Assembly: GCA_947069175.1 (NCBI GenBank)
Contig: CAMTDV010000009.1
Span: forward strand, 7,385,163 to 7,449,162
From: Scalesia atractyloides
Taxonomy: Eukaryota; Streptophyta; Magnoliopsida; Asterales; Asteraceae
Reading direction: 5' to 3'
Length of the DNA stretch: 64,000 nt
A model generated the notes under the pieces. That model saw only the letters and a program-made list of their open reading frames with translations, searched no databases and had not been told where the DNA came from. Shown piece by piece: positions 1 to 9,610 of this stretch. Numbering within the stretch: position 1 is the first letter of the stretch; each line of letters starts with the position of its first letter. Position numbers and translations under genes: made by a program.

Positions 1-1045
1 GCGTGTGTGGGACAAGATTCGAACTCGAGACGTTAGTGTGTTTATTGTGCACACAGTCCACCGCTGGACTGTGTGTCTAACCCGAGTTATAACTTGATTT
101 TAATTATACTTATATGTTACCGAACTTCGTCTTCTTCGTCCGTTTTTAACCAGAATCGGAAATCCGACTGGTTCAATGTTTTAATCGGTTTCTTTAGCGT
201 TCTTTAGTTAATTACAAGTGAGATATAAATAAAAAGAAAGAAAAATAGGCGTAAAGTATACCGACTGGATTCCTCTGTTTTTCCGGCAGAACTCCGGCGA
301 CTGCAACAGGTTCCGGCGTCGTGTGTCTTGCAGCAGCGAGTCTTCAGAAAGCTTACAAAGGACGTGGGTGACTTCGGTATAAGCTCAGGGGGCTTAGTAA
401 GGCTTAAAAGTGGAGGGTTCGGTTTTCTGGCGATGAGCAGAAGACTTCCGGCGAGTGAGTTTTCGCCAAGAAAGGGTGCGGTTTTGAGCGAAAATGTTTG
501 CAGAGGTTCGAGGGGGTATTTATAAGGCAGGTTATTGATGAACTTGGTCCGATTTTCGACTTGATTCGTCGGTTATAATTTCTCCGGCGGTTATAGTTGG
601 TGTCGCGGACTCAGGCGTCGGTTATAACCGATGTGTGTTTAAAGTTTACGTTATAACGGAAGGAATCGTTAAATTATTGGCGAGATCGCCGGGATTTTCG
701 ACGACTGCATTTGGGCGCCGGTTTTGAATTCGGAAAGTCATGATATGAATTAAATGATTCTAACATTTAACAAGAAACATCAGTGGCGCAGTGGTTTAAG
801 TGTTGAATGTTAAGTCTGTGTTGACCCGGTTACTGACCCGGGTTCGAAACCCAGCAGAAACAAATCATTTTTATTTTCTTATTTTTAACAGTTTTTCAAA
901 AACTAATTATATATTCCCATATAATAATTGATTATGTATCGTTTAAAATTATTTTGGGCATTAAATTCGCAACGAAATTTTTAACTGATCGTTCGGTTAA
1001 TAAACGGAGCGGGTTTGGTAAAATCCGTTTTTGACGGGTGTTACA
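1..1045 (-). repeat. Element A 3' LTR, partial
   Basis: It is the copy of 6839-7871 and ends in TGTTACA (plus strand), the reverse complement of the LTR start TGTAACA. It includes one hairpin/box-B module (1-87), the antisense class-II tRNA-like sequence (779-857), and a TATA motif on the minus strand at 517-524. A 12-bp insertion within the tRNA-like part (about 829-840) is the only length difference from the other LTR. Confidence 0.95.
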
Positions 1046-1064
1046 GTATCCCCTGCTTTTTAGA
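1046..1064 (-). promoter_or_regulatory. Element A polypurine tract
   Basis: On the minus strand the bases next to the 3' LTR read AAAAAGCAGGGGATAC followed by TGTAACA. A nearly identical tract precedes the 3' LTR of element B at 37969-37983. This is the plus-strand priming site for reverse transcription. Confidence 0.85.
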
Positions 1065-1944
1065 AATTTCATCCCGAAATTTAAATAGTGATATATTTGA
1101 CAAAAAGAATGATGGTGCTTAGTTTGACCGTTACATGCTTAGAAGAAATAAGGTTTTAAGTTTTTGTTTTAGGCGGTAACGTTCCTTGTAAGGGTTAAGT
1201 ACCCTATTACAGGAATCGCTTTTTGTTGCCTACTGTATAAGTATTGATAAGCAAAATTGATTCGCTAAGTATGATATCATGCATAAGAGTTTGGATATGT
1301 TTGAAAGGATATGGTTATATCCTAAGGCAAAATTTCTAATACTACAACCTACATGGAACATAAATAAACACAACAGCTAATATCAGTAAGTTATGATTGG
1401 TTCTATGACTATAGAACATAAATAAACACAACAGCTAATATTTGAATCCACATTCTGATAGCATATATGTTTGAATGGTGGCAGTTCCTCTCTCGTTTGT
1501 TATGATGGAGAGGTTAGTTTATGTAGAAATGGAACACAATCCAATCTCTTTAAATAGCAAGATGATATAAATGTAACACAAATTTCAACCAAGGCAATAC
1601 TAAATCCTACATGGAACTTCTCATAACCGCCTGATAATTCCTCTGATCCTTTGGCAAGAATACTTATATATAGGAAGTACCAGCGGCGTATCCACCATAT
1701 TCTTGCCAAATTTTCATTGGTTTTATCTACTATGATTAGTTACCAAGAAACTACTAAATCCTACATAGAACTTCTCATAATCGTCTGACAATGCCTCTGA
1801 TCCTTTGACAAGAATACTTATATATAGGAAGTACCAGCGGCGTATCCACCATATTCTCGTCAAATTTTCATTGGTTTTATCAGTGAATTATGATTAGTCC
1901 TATGTGACTCTACAACCAATACAACAAACTCATAAATACTGAAA

Positions 1945-2700
1945 ATGAAAAATGTCTGTGCGATCAAGGCTCAATCAAACGGAGCCGATCGTATTGCATG
2001 TACTGAAAATGAAATTGTCTGTGCGATCAAGGCTCAATCAAACGGAGCCGATCGTATTGCATGTACTGAAAATAATAAACTTAATCTACAAACAGCCTAT
2101 ACATGGAACCTCTCATAACCGCCTGATAATGCCTCCGATCATTTGACAAGAATACTTATACATAGGAAGTACCAGCGGCGTATCCACCATATTCTTGTCA
2201 AATTTTCATTGACTTTATCCACAAGTTATGATTAGTTCTATGTGACTCTACTACAAACACAACAACCACAAAATACTGATAATGAAAATGTCTGTGCGAT
2301 CAAGGCTCAATCAAACGGAGCCGATCGTATTGCATGTACTGAAAATGAAAATGTCTGTGCGATCAAGGCTCAATCAAACGGAGCCGATCGTATTGCATGT
2401 ACTGAAAATGATAAACTTAATCTAAACAACAATCACACAACAGCCTATGCATGGAACCTCTCATAACCGCCTGATAATGCCTCCGATCATTTGACAAGAA
2501 TACTTATATATAGGAAGTACCAGCGGCGTATCCACCATATTCTTGTCAAATTCTCATTGACTTTATCCGCAAGTTATGATTAGTTCTATGCGACTCTACA
2601 ACAAACGCAACAACCACAAGATACTGATAAAGAAAATGTCTGTGCGATCAAGGCTCAATCAAACAGAGCCGATCGTATTGCATGTACTGGAAATGAAAAT
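1945..2700 (-). repeat. About 60-bp subrepeat in element A 3' region, five copies
   Basis: Copies begin near 1949, 2009, 2287, 2346 and 2634, with the core GATCAAGGCTCAATCAAACG followed by GAGCCGATC. The same core occurs in reverse complement inside the LTRs of element B (34443-34473 and about 39942-39972). An LTR-derived or shared module has thus become a tandem subrepeat inside the body of A. Confidence 0.8.
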
Positions 2701-2900
2701 GTGGGCACGCCAGGTTCAACCTCATAATGAAATGGGGAACATGCTCAACGCTCACAATGTAATGGGGAGCGGCGGCCTATGAAATTGCATGTACTGAAAA
2801 TGAAAATGTGGGCACGCCAGGTTCAACCTCATAATGAAATGGGGAACATGCTCAACGCTCATAAATGGGGAGCGGCGGCCTATGAAATTGCATGTACTGA
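2690..2900. repeat. Two-copy tandem repeat (about 105 bp) in element A
   Basis: The stretch beginning GTGGGCACGCCAGGTTCAAC occurs at 2701 and again near 2808. Each copy runs through GGGGAGCGGCGGCCTATGAA. It interrupts the subrepeat array and has no counterpart in element B. Confidence 0.75.
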
Positions 2901-3094
2901 AATAATAAACAATAATTACTCAACAGTCTACACATGGAACCTCTCATAACCGCCAGATAATGCTTCTGATCCTTTGACAAGAATACTTATATATAGGAAG
3001 TACCAGCGGCGTATCCACCATATTCTTGTCAAAGTTTCATTGGCTTTATCCTTAAGTTATGTTTGGTTCTATGTGATAAAGAAAAACATAAAAA

Positions 3095-4480
3095 CTAAAC
3101 GATAGGAGTTGAATCTGGATCTTCGGTGAAGAGGACTAGTTGGGTATCTTCGTTTGGGCCATCATTATCTTCGACAGGATTGGTGTTGATGTTGAAGACT
3201 CTTCCTCTTGCTGGTGGCCTAGCGGTTGGGTTTTCTTGGTTTACTTGGTTAACTGGGTTTGATTGAGCTTGAGTGTTGATGACGTTAACCAATTGAGGGC
3301 ATGTGTTTCTAAAGTGGGTAGGGTCGCCACAATTGAAACAAGCTCGAACATATGGGATCATGGGGTATTGGGGTTGTTGATAGGTTTGGTTCATGGTTTG
3401 AGTAGGGGAAGAGGTTTGGTTTTGAAAGGTGCGGCAAACTTTGCTCAAATGACCATAGTGTCCACATGTTGCACATAGTCGACAAGGTAGAGTGAGGGGA
3501 TGGTGATAAAAACAGTTGTTGCATCGAGGGTGAGGTCTAAGATATGGTTTCTTATTTGGGTAAGTTGAGTTGGGTGCCACTTGAGTGATTGGGATAGCTT
3601 GGATGGGTATGGCGTGTGAAATTGGTTGATTTTGTTGGATAGCAGCGAAAAGTTGCCCGTCTCTTTTTCTCTTAGAATTGGGTTGAGAAGGGGATTCGGT
3701 TTGGGTGTAGTCGGAGGTTTCAGTCGATTCTTTATCCTTCTTCTTCTCCTCCTTGAAGTCTTTGTTTCGGATTCGGTTCTCGGTGAGCGCTGTTGCTAAC
3801 TCCATTGCTGCTTCCAAAGTTGCAGGCGAGGTACTTATTACAGAGTCTTGAATCTTTGACGGAAGACCACGAATGTAGTGCTCGATCAAACGGTAGAGGG
3901 GAGTGAACATGTTGGGAACCATTTGATGTAACTCGAGGAATCTTTTGTTGTACGTGGTGTGGTCGCCTTCCTTTTGCTTCAACAAATAGAATTCATCTTC
4001 TAATTTCTTAATTTCGCTCCTTGGGCAAAATCGTCTGGTCATGATTTCCTTCAATTCATTCCAAGTTAAAGTCATAGTATCTTCAACACCTCGTTTGGCC
4101 TTCTCTGTATTCCACCAAGTAAGTGCTATTCCATATAAACGACCAGTAGCATAACGCACTTTGCGATCATCGGGGCAATCGCAATTTAGAAAGGTGTTCT
4201 CCATTTCTTCAAACCAATGGAGGAGAGCGGTGACGCCTTCAGTCCGTTTGTATTTCGGAGGGTCGCATGATTTGAAATGCTTGTAGGTGCATTTAGTGGT
4301 ATTTGGGGGAGAGTTGATAATGTTTTGGTTTTCTTGATTGACAGGATTAGCGGTAAGTGCTTGTTGTACTTGGATTACAATGTTGGGTATTACGGCAGCT
4401 ATTTGTTGAGCGATTAGGGCAGCCATGCGTTCGCGGGCTTTTCCTTCTCTTGTCTTCCTACAGGTGTGGTTAGAAGACAT
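3095..4480 (-). CDS. gag: Gag polyprotein of element A (intact, 461 aa)
   Basis: This structural gag protein forms the cytoplasmic virus-like particle and binds element RNA. The reading frame is uninterrupted from ATG at 4480 to the stop at 3095. Residues 70-240 form a capsid-like region of the Retrotrans_gag type, with WW at 122-123 and FCPRSEIKKLEDEF near 151-164. A basic patch KRKRDG lies at 270-275. Two CCHC zinc knuckles follow, CATCGHYGHLSKVC (336-349) and CFNCGDPTHFRNTC (381-394), and a partial third cysteine pair lies near 320. The frame ends without any protease or reverse transcriptase and a long repeat region follows. An intact gag with no pol suggests that Gag is kept functional while the enzymes come in trans (inference). 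Element B carries the homologous but broken gag at 35811-37160. Confidence 0.93.
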   Translation of the reverse strand: MSSNHTCRKTREGKARERMAALIAQQIAAVIPNIVIQVQQALTANPVNQENQNIINSPPNTTKCTYKHFKSCDPPKYKRTEGVTALLHWFEEMENTFLNCDCPDDRKVRYATGRLYGIALTWWNTEKAKRGVEDTMTLTWNELKEIMTRRFCPRSEIKKLEDEFYLLKQKEGDHTTYNKRFLELHQMVPNMFTPLYRLIEHYIRGLPSKIQDSVISTSPATLEAAMELATALTENRIRNKDFKEEKKKDKESTETSDYTQTESPSQPNSKRKRDGQLFAAIQQNQPISHAIPIQAIPITQVAPNSTYPNKKPYLRPHPRCNNCFYHHPLTLPCRLCATCGHYGHLSKVCRTFQNQTSSPTQTMNQTYQQPQYPMIPYVRACFNCGDPTHFRNTCPQLVNVINTQAQSNPVNQVNQENPTARPPARGRVFNINTNPVEDNDGPNEDTQLVLFTEDPDSTPIV

Positions 4481-5245
4481 CTACAAGGAATACATGACAA
4501 GAGTATGAGTTGGATGCTTTTGGGATCATGGGTCGTATTCAGGAATGAACATTCATAAAATAATTATAGAAAAATAAATCTACTACATCCATAGGATGTC
4601 TTGGGCTTTGCTCGCTATTAGGCCCTACATGCCGCCATACTTTACCTTTGTAATCATGTGGGCCCCCATGAATACCGGTTTTTCATATGGTTCGCACGGG
4701 TTTGCCTGGTTGCGTACACTAAAACCCGGAGAAAATCGAGAAATATGTATACAACGTGTGATATTCGGAATGTGTCCAGGTGTAGACACGGTGACACCTC
4801 AAAGTGGGTTAGTTCGAACGACGTTTGGTGTGGCATGCTTTGGCCTAATAGGTCCTTCGTACTCTCATCGTTGGTCCCCAGGTAGGCAAACTGGTCCGTT
4901 ATATTGGATTTATACGAATGCCAACTTAGACAGGACGTTCCGACTACCGGTACTTGTACCCTTCCAGTTACTACATGCCCGTCGCAGAACTTACTTTGAT
5001 GAGATTTGAAAATTGTAACAAAATCTTTGAATAATGAGAGTATGAAAATGAATTGAATATATGAACATTGATATATGTATAATGAATATGTATATAAGCA
5101 TGTATGTTTAACTGTAAATATAAACAAATATGAAACAAATAAATATCACAAGTTTGTATGTAACCACCTAATCAATTAAAATTTAGGCAGACTATAGTAT
5201 AGGCTCTAAGGGTCTAATAACCTATCCTATATCCCTATAGTCATG
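4481..5245 (-). other. Element A 5' leader with conserved block
   Basis: This is the untranslated leader between primer site and gag. About 4780-4990 is roughly 95% identical by eye to 35297-35510 in element B, including GGTACAAGTACCGGTAGTCG on the minus strand, while the flanking leader has diverged more. Open frames exist here on both strands but do not correspond between A and B outside the conserved block. I read it as an RNA signal rather than a gene; packaging or dimerisation is possible. Confidence 0.6.
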
Positions 5246-5257
5246 GCTCTGATACCA
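5246..5257 (-). promoter_or_regulatory. Primer-binding site, initiator tRNA-Met (element A)
   Basis: The minus strand reads TGGTATCAGAGC three bases inside the 5' LTR. This is the standard plant initiator-Met complement used by many Ty3/gypsy and Copia elements. It fixes the element orientation and the LTR edge at 5261. Confidence 0.92.
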
Positions 5258-5639
5258 ATCTGTCACACCCCGACCCGCAGCGAAAAAGGTGATCGGGGCA
5301 TGATTGGGTTATCATCAAAGCTCATGACATTTATTTTAACGTTTCATATTCATTAATACAATTTAATGGAAATTTACAATAAATATTACAACATGTTCTA
5401 TCTATCAATCTAAGCTTCTTTGTTCTCTTCTAAGGCATTTCCTATGTTTTCCTTGCTTCAACCTGCTCACCTGTATCATGTGTAAAAGGGTTTTTGGATC
5501 AACAAAAAGTTGGCGAGTGAATCCTATGGAAAACATTTGAACAAGTTTATTTAATTGATTATGAAATGAGTGCACAACCACACATGAGTAAAAATAGATG
5601 TAAACTTACTCAACAATCATTAGATATTAAATAAAGCAC

Positions 5640-5920
5640 ACATGAACAATAATGGAACGTTTAGAGGCACGCGTTGCTCAACTCGTCTCTCACGAGGAAC
5701 TGATGGGCCTAATGAATGAATTGCATAAACATGATAATATGAAAGACATAACTACAAACAATATAAACTCAATGATACACACATGAACAATAATGGATTG
5801 GTTTTGAGGCACGCGTTGTTCAACTCGTCTCCCACGAGGAACTGATGGGCTTAATGAATGAATTTCATATAATTTGACAAAATGAAATACGTAATCACAA
5901 CAATATAAACAATCTAAGTT
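5640..5920 (-). repeat. Two-copy tandem repeat (about 140 bp) in element A LTR
   Basis: GGCACGCGTTG followed by TCAACTCGTCTC and CACGAGGAACTGATGGGC occurs near 5667 and again near 5808. Element B LTRs carry the same motif once (about 34390-34440), so A duplicated it. Confidence 0.8.
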
Positions 5921-6335
5921 TAGATCACGATATGGTATGGCACAAGTTTAAATCAACGAGTTAATTATTTGGTGACACATGACACACCCCAAAACGTGTA
6001 ATTAAAAAGGGGAGTTGTAAGATTCACTCACAGTGGGTGCGTTCGGTTGATGATGTTGAATGCACGCGAAGTGGTTTTAACCACGATTGAAATTAACCTA
6101 GATAAATAGCATTATGGTTCGGTAAGTAAACGGATTTTATTGATCCATTTTAGTATGATTGTTGGGTGTATTTTTGTGAGTTCAAGGCTATTTTCTAACC
6201 TTAGAAATGTTATTTTTAAGTATTTTTAATTGATTTTTAATTAAAATAAATAATTAAAAATAATAAAAAAGTTGACTTTTTTTGACCGTTGACCGTTGAC
6301 CATTGACTTTGACCGGTTCGAATGCGAGTATATGT

Positions 6336-6925
6336 GCGCTGAGTGAGGCTCGAACCCGAGACCTCCCGTACGCGTGCACGCAGCTCTACCAACTGAGCTA
6401 CGTGTCTAACCCGAAATATTTCTGTTTTTAATTATATTTATATATTAATTAGATTAAACCGAAAATCATTTATTTTTAAAAACGATTTAACTGAATCGGA
6501 CCGGTGCGCTCCACAGGTCTCGAACCCGGGACCTGTGGGTTGCGTTAACACACAGTCCACCGCTGGACTGTGTGTTTAACATGTTATATAAACCGATTTT
6601 TATTATACTTAAATACAACCTAAGTATTTTCATTTCTGACTTAATTAAAAAGGTAGATAATTGTCCGAGTCGGTGCAGTAGACCGGACTCGAACTCGTGA
6701 CGTGTGATTTAAACATACACACAGTCCACCGCTGGACTGTGTGTCTATCTTGGTTATTATTCCAATTATTATTATACTTAACATATATATGAAATGAATC
6801 CGGTTCAGTTAACAAAAAATGACATTTTTATTAAGGCAGCGTGTGTGGGACAAGATTCGAACTCGAGACGTTAGTGTGTTTATTGTGCACACAGTCCACC
6901 GCTGGACTGTGTGTCTAACCCGAGT
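6336..6925 (-). repeat. Array of four tRNA-like hairpin/box-B modules in element A LTR
   Basis: Four modules lie at about 6336-6413, 6506-6582, 6676-6753 and 6838-6925. On the minus strand each begins near GGTTAGACAC or a variant. A hairpin follows, then 25-35 bases, then a GTTCGA-type box B. Hairpins centre near 6390, 6561, 6730 and 6900, giving a period of about 170 bp. Three hairpins share the perfect 11-bp stem CACACAGTCCA/TGGACTGTGTG. The fourth keeps a recognisable tRNA D-arm and box A, TAGCTCAGTTGG. Spacers between modules are AT-rich and resemble one another. All modules lie downstream of the TATA box, so they would be in the R-U5 part of the element RNA. They are not credible tRNA genes because the acceptor and anticodon arms do not form. 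Confidence 0.85.
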
Positions 6926-7354
6926 TATAACTTGATTTTAATTATACTTATATGTTACCGAACTTCGTCTTCTTCGTCCGTTTTTAACCAGAATCGGAAA
7001 TCCGACTGGTTCAATGTTTTAATCGGTTTCTTTAGCGTTCTTTAGTTAATTACAAGTGAGATATAAATAAAAAGAAAGAAAAATAGGCGTAAAGTATACC
7101 GACTGGATTCCTCTGTTTTTCCGGCAGAACTCCGGCGACTGCAACAGGTTCCGGCGTCGTGTGTCTTGCAGCAGCGAGTCTTCAGAAAGCTTACAAAGGA
7201 CGTGGGTGACTTCGGTATAAGCTCAGGGGGCTTAGTAAGGCTTAAAAGTGGAGGGTTCGGTTTTCTGGCGATGAGCAGAAGACTTCCGGCGAGTGAGTTT
7301 TCGCCGAGAAAGGGTGCGGTTTTGAGCGAAAATGTTTGCAGAGGTTCGAGGGGG

Positions 7355-7362
7355 TATTTATA
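7355..7362 (-). promoter_or_regulatory. TATA box of element A 5' LTR
   Basis: TATAAATA is present on the minus strand, and the same motif is at 517-524 in the other LTR. It lies about 510 bp inside the LTR, in a plausible U3 position, and matches the TATA motif of element B in sequence. Confidence 0.6.
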
Positions 7363-7618
7363 AGGCAGGTTATTGATGAACTTGGTCCGATTTTCGACTT
7401 GATTAGTCGGTTATAATTTCTCCGGCGGTTATAGTTGGTGTCGCGGACTCAGGCGTCGGTTATAACCGATGTGTGTTTAAAGTTTACGTTATAACGGAAG
7501 GAATCGTTAAATTATTGGCGAGATCGCCGGGATTTCCGACGACTGCATTTGGGCGCTGGTTTTGAATTCGGAAAGTCATGATATGAATTAAATGATTCTA
7601 ACATTTAACAAGAAACAT

Positions 7619-7683
7619 CAGTGGCGCAGTGGTTTAAGTGTTGAATGTTAAGTCTGTGTTGACCCGGGTTCGAAACCCGGCAG
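7619..7683 (+). other. Class-II tRNA-like sequence in element A U3 (antisense to the element)
   Basis: The plus strand has a box A of the form TGGCGCAGTGGTT, a long insert, and a perfect T-arm, CCGGG TTCGAAA CCCGG. The layout resembles plant tRNA-Leu or tRNA-Ser with a long variable arm, but no acceptor stem or clear anticodon loop is seen. The partial LTR has the same sequence at 779-857 with a 12-bp insertion and a mutated T-stem. Homologous sequences occur in B (32676-32746, 38171-38240) and solo LTR C (21247-21332), always opposite to element transcription. Confidence 0.75.
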
Positions 7684-7875
7684 AAACAAATCATTTTTAT
7701 TTTCTTATTTTTAACAGTTTTTCAAAAACTAATTATATATTCCCATATAATAATTGATTATGTATCGTTTAAAATTATTTTGGGCATTAAATTCGCAACG
7801 AAATTTTTAACTGATCGTTCGGTTAATAAACGGAGCGGGTTTGGTAAAATCCGTTTTTTACGGATGTTACAATAG

Positions 7876-9380
7876 GTGCCTGCTCAGGAATTTCTTCGTC
7901 AACCTCTGCTTCCAAGTAACCACATCCCACTCAGCCCTGTCAAAAGAAGGATTCATGGCCTCTTCAACCATCTTTATCCTATCTTTGAGGATAGACCTAA
8001 CGGCAGAAACCTTCGCCTCGTCAGCAGCCTCCAATCTCTCTTTGTTAGCCCGGATCTAATCCACCAAGATCTCCTTCTCCAAGCGCTTGACCTCCTTTTC
8101 CAAGTTGGAGATCCTTTTGTCCTTGGCAGCAGCAATGGCGCGGAGTTCATCGATGTGCTCTTCAGCTTCAGCTAGGAGTTTTCCTTGGAGGGCTTCAAGT
8201 TGGGCTATTTTCTGCATAAGTCAAAATTTTTAGGATCAGTGATCCTCAAAGTTTAAGTGTAATTCAATAATAATTGATCCTTACATCACCAAGGAAGTCA
8301 GAGATTTGCTGCTTTATATGGGAGGCATCCTCGGTTGATTCTCTCGGTTTCTTCCTTTTGCTCCCGGACTTGGCTCTGGAAGGCATAGCCCTTGTTCCTG
8401 GCTTACTTTGGCCTGAGGCCAGTTCAGCCTTGATGGAGCGTGGGGAGATGATGCTTTGAAGTTCCACGAGATTAAACTTGGTGGCAGATTTGGATGTAGA
8501 CTTGGAAGCACCTATGCAAATCAATCTTGGATAAGTATTTATAAACTATCTATTTTGTTGAATATTCTCGTATATTTGTATACAAATACTTACTTGACAT
8601 TGTGAAAGAGGTATAGGTATCTTCCTCTAAATCCTTGATTTTGGGGTAAAAGGTCCTCACAGATGAATCAAGTGCCCAAAAGGCAGCAACCCTTATTGGC
8701 GTGGCAGGTAAATCTCTCAAGGCAGCGTAGCTGGTCACTGCATGGGACAGAAAACAAGATCAGTTATCCTCGGTATGACAAAAAGCAGCATATCCTAAAT
8801 CCTACCCTTCAAGTTCCATTTTTGGGAAGATACCCCCCTGAGGAATGGTGTCTCTTCTCACAAAGAAGAACTGGTTTTTCTAGTTGGTGTCATTCTTGGT
8901 GATTTTGAGCAGTGGGGGTGAGTTTTGGATTTGGATTTGAAAAGATATCGGTGAGACCCATGAGTCACAAGACTGTATAGGTTGGGGAGTTTGGTGATAC
9001 CAAAGCTTAGACCCTCGTTCTTGATCAACTGTTCCAGAGTATACAATACCCTCCACAGCATAGGCATGGCCTGGTTTGTAGCACATGCCGGTATGTGAAA
9101 AGAAGGTTTGAGTAAACACTGGGAAAGGATAGGTATAGCCGATCAATAATGGAGCGGCAGGAAAACAGACCCAGAAGCCTGATTCGCAATCACTTCTCAG
9201 TGATGAATCAAAGGGTCTGAAAACCGTTTCCTCCGGGAAACAGGGGCGTATTTGATCAATTTTAGGATCGGTGAAACGGCAAAGCTCTTGCGAAGGATTT
9301 TTTTGAAGATTTTGGCTCTTGGGAGTGTCGTCTTGTGGTTGGTCCTTGAGAGGAGAGGACCGGGTTACCATATTTCCCAT
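7876..9380 (-). pseudogene. Antisense extra gene of element F (Transposase_28-like), intron-containing, truncated
   Basis: This gene lies on the strand opposite to F, between pol and the 3' LTR. The start MGNMVTRSS is at 9380. It runs through FPAAPLLIGYTYPFP to a frameshift near 9067, after which the other frame continues with PMLWRVLYTLEQLIKNEG. E1 has the matching PMLWRVLAVLDHIKNE. Plausible introns with GTAAG donors lie at about 8515-8600 and 8220-8284, the latter ending TATGCAG. The C-terminal part is a coiled coil rich in E, K and L, with RIKMVEEA matching RLKMAYEA in E1. The gene is cut by element A at 7872. The protein type resembles the Pfam family 'putative gypsy type transposon' (inference); its function is unknown. 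Confidence 0.6.
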
Positions 9381-9610
9381 GGATCAGAATAATGGAGAAA
9401 CAGAGGATTGAATAGATGGAGAAAGAGAGATTTGATCTCTATCCCTATGCTTTAAATAATGATGTTTGTTGCAGGTTATCAAATCAAGTGACGTCATATG
9501 CTGCAACGGATATATGAAAGTGGCAACGGCTAGTTTCTTCCTAACGGAAACATGACTAATCGTTAAGGCATTTAATTAGTCATGTTTGGGGGCAATTTTT
9601 GGGGATAGAA

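Larger units (their letters stand above)
1540..3060 (-). repeat. Element A 3' untranslated tandem array (about 110-bp unit, five copies)
   Basis: A block containing AGTACCAGCGGCGTATCCAC recurs near 1676, 1834, 2166, 2514 and 2998. Each copy is preceded by a CTCATAACCGCCTGATAA-type stretch. Element B carries the same block once (about 37555-37665), so A has amplified it. The copies are separated by shorter repeats (see 1945-2700). The array lies between the gag stop and the polypurine tract, hence in the 3' untranslated part of the element RNA. Short reading frames across it are by-products of the repeats. Confidence 0.85.
1..7871 (-). mobile_element. Element A: gag-only Ty3/gypsy LTR retrotransposon (TR-GAG type)
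   Basis: The element reads on the minus strand. Its 3' LTR is cut by the window start (1-1045), the internal region is 1046-5260 and the 5' LTR is 5261-7871. The first 1045 bases match 6839-7871 almost perfectly; I count fewer than ten substitutions plus one 12-bp insertion, so the insertion is recent. Next to the LTRs are a polypurine tract (reverse complement at 1046-1064) and a primer site matching initiator tRNA-Met (5246-5257). The 4.2-kb interior has one long gene, an intact gag (3095-4480). No protease, reverse transcriptase, RNase H or integrase is seen in any frame, so the element is non-autonomous. This fits the TR-GAG group described in plants. Gag and primer site resemble the Tekay/Del chromovirus lineage (inference). 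The target duplication cannot be tested because the left LTR is incomplete. Confidence 0.9.
5261..7871 (-). repeat. Element A 5' LTR (2611 bp)
   Basis: On the plus strand it is bounded by TGTCACA (5261) and TGTTACA (ends 7871). U3 is the high-coordinate side, with a minus-strand TATAAATA at 7355-7362. R-U5 is about 2 kb and holds the four-module tRNA-like array (6336-6925) and a two-copy 140-bp repeat (5640-5920). U3 contains the opposite-strand class-II tRNA-like sequence (7619-7683). The short plus-strand frame found in both LTRs (328-525 and 7166-7363) runs antisense to the promoter and has no recognisable product. Confidence 0.93.

Noticed and set aside
328..525. 65-residue plus-strand frame, repeated at 7166-7363
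   Set aside because: It lies in both LTRs of A, antisense to the element, and is duplicated only because LTRs are. No recognisable domain and no counterpart in the B LTR.
1945..2782. CRISPR-like or coding interpretation of the short regular repeats in A
   Set aside because: Repeats are contiguous parts of longer units without unique spacers, in a plant LTR element; open frames arise from the repeats.
4596..5009. 137-residue plus-strand frame over the A leader
   Set aside because: It runs antisense to the element through the conserved leader block; the frame is not kept in B.
4654..5127. 157-residue minus-strand frame upstream of A gag
   Set aside because: Protein similarity to B is confined to the nucleotide-conserved block; the rest does not match, so a uORF protein is not supported.
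7872..7876. ATAGG as the target duplication of element A
   Set aside because: The other flank is outside the window, so it cannot be tested.
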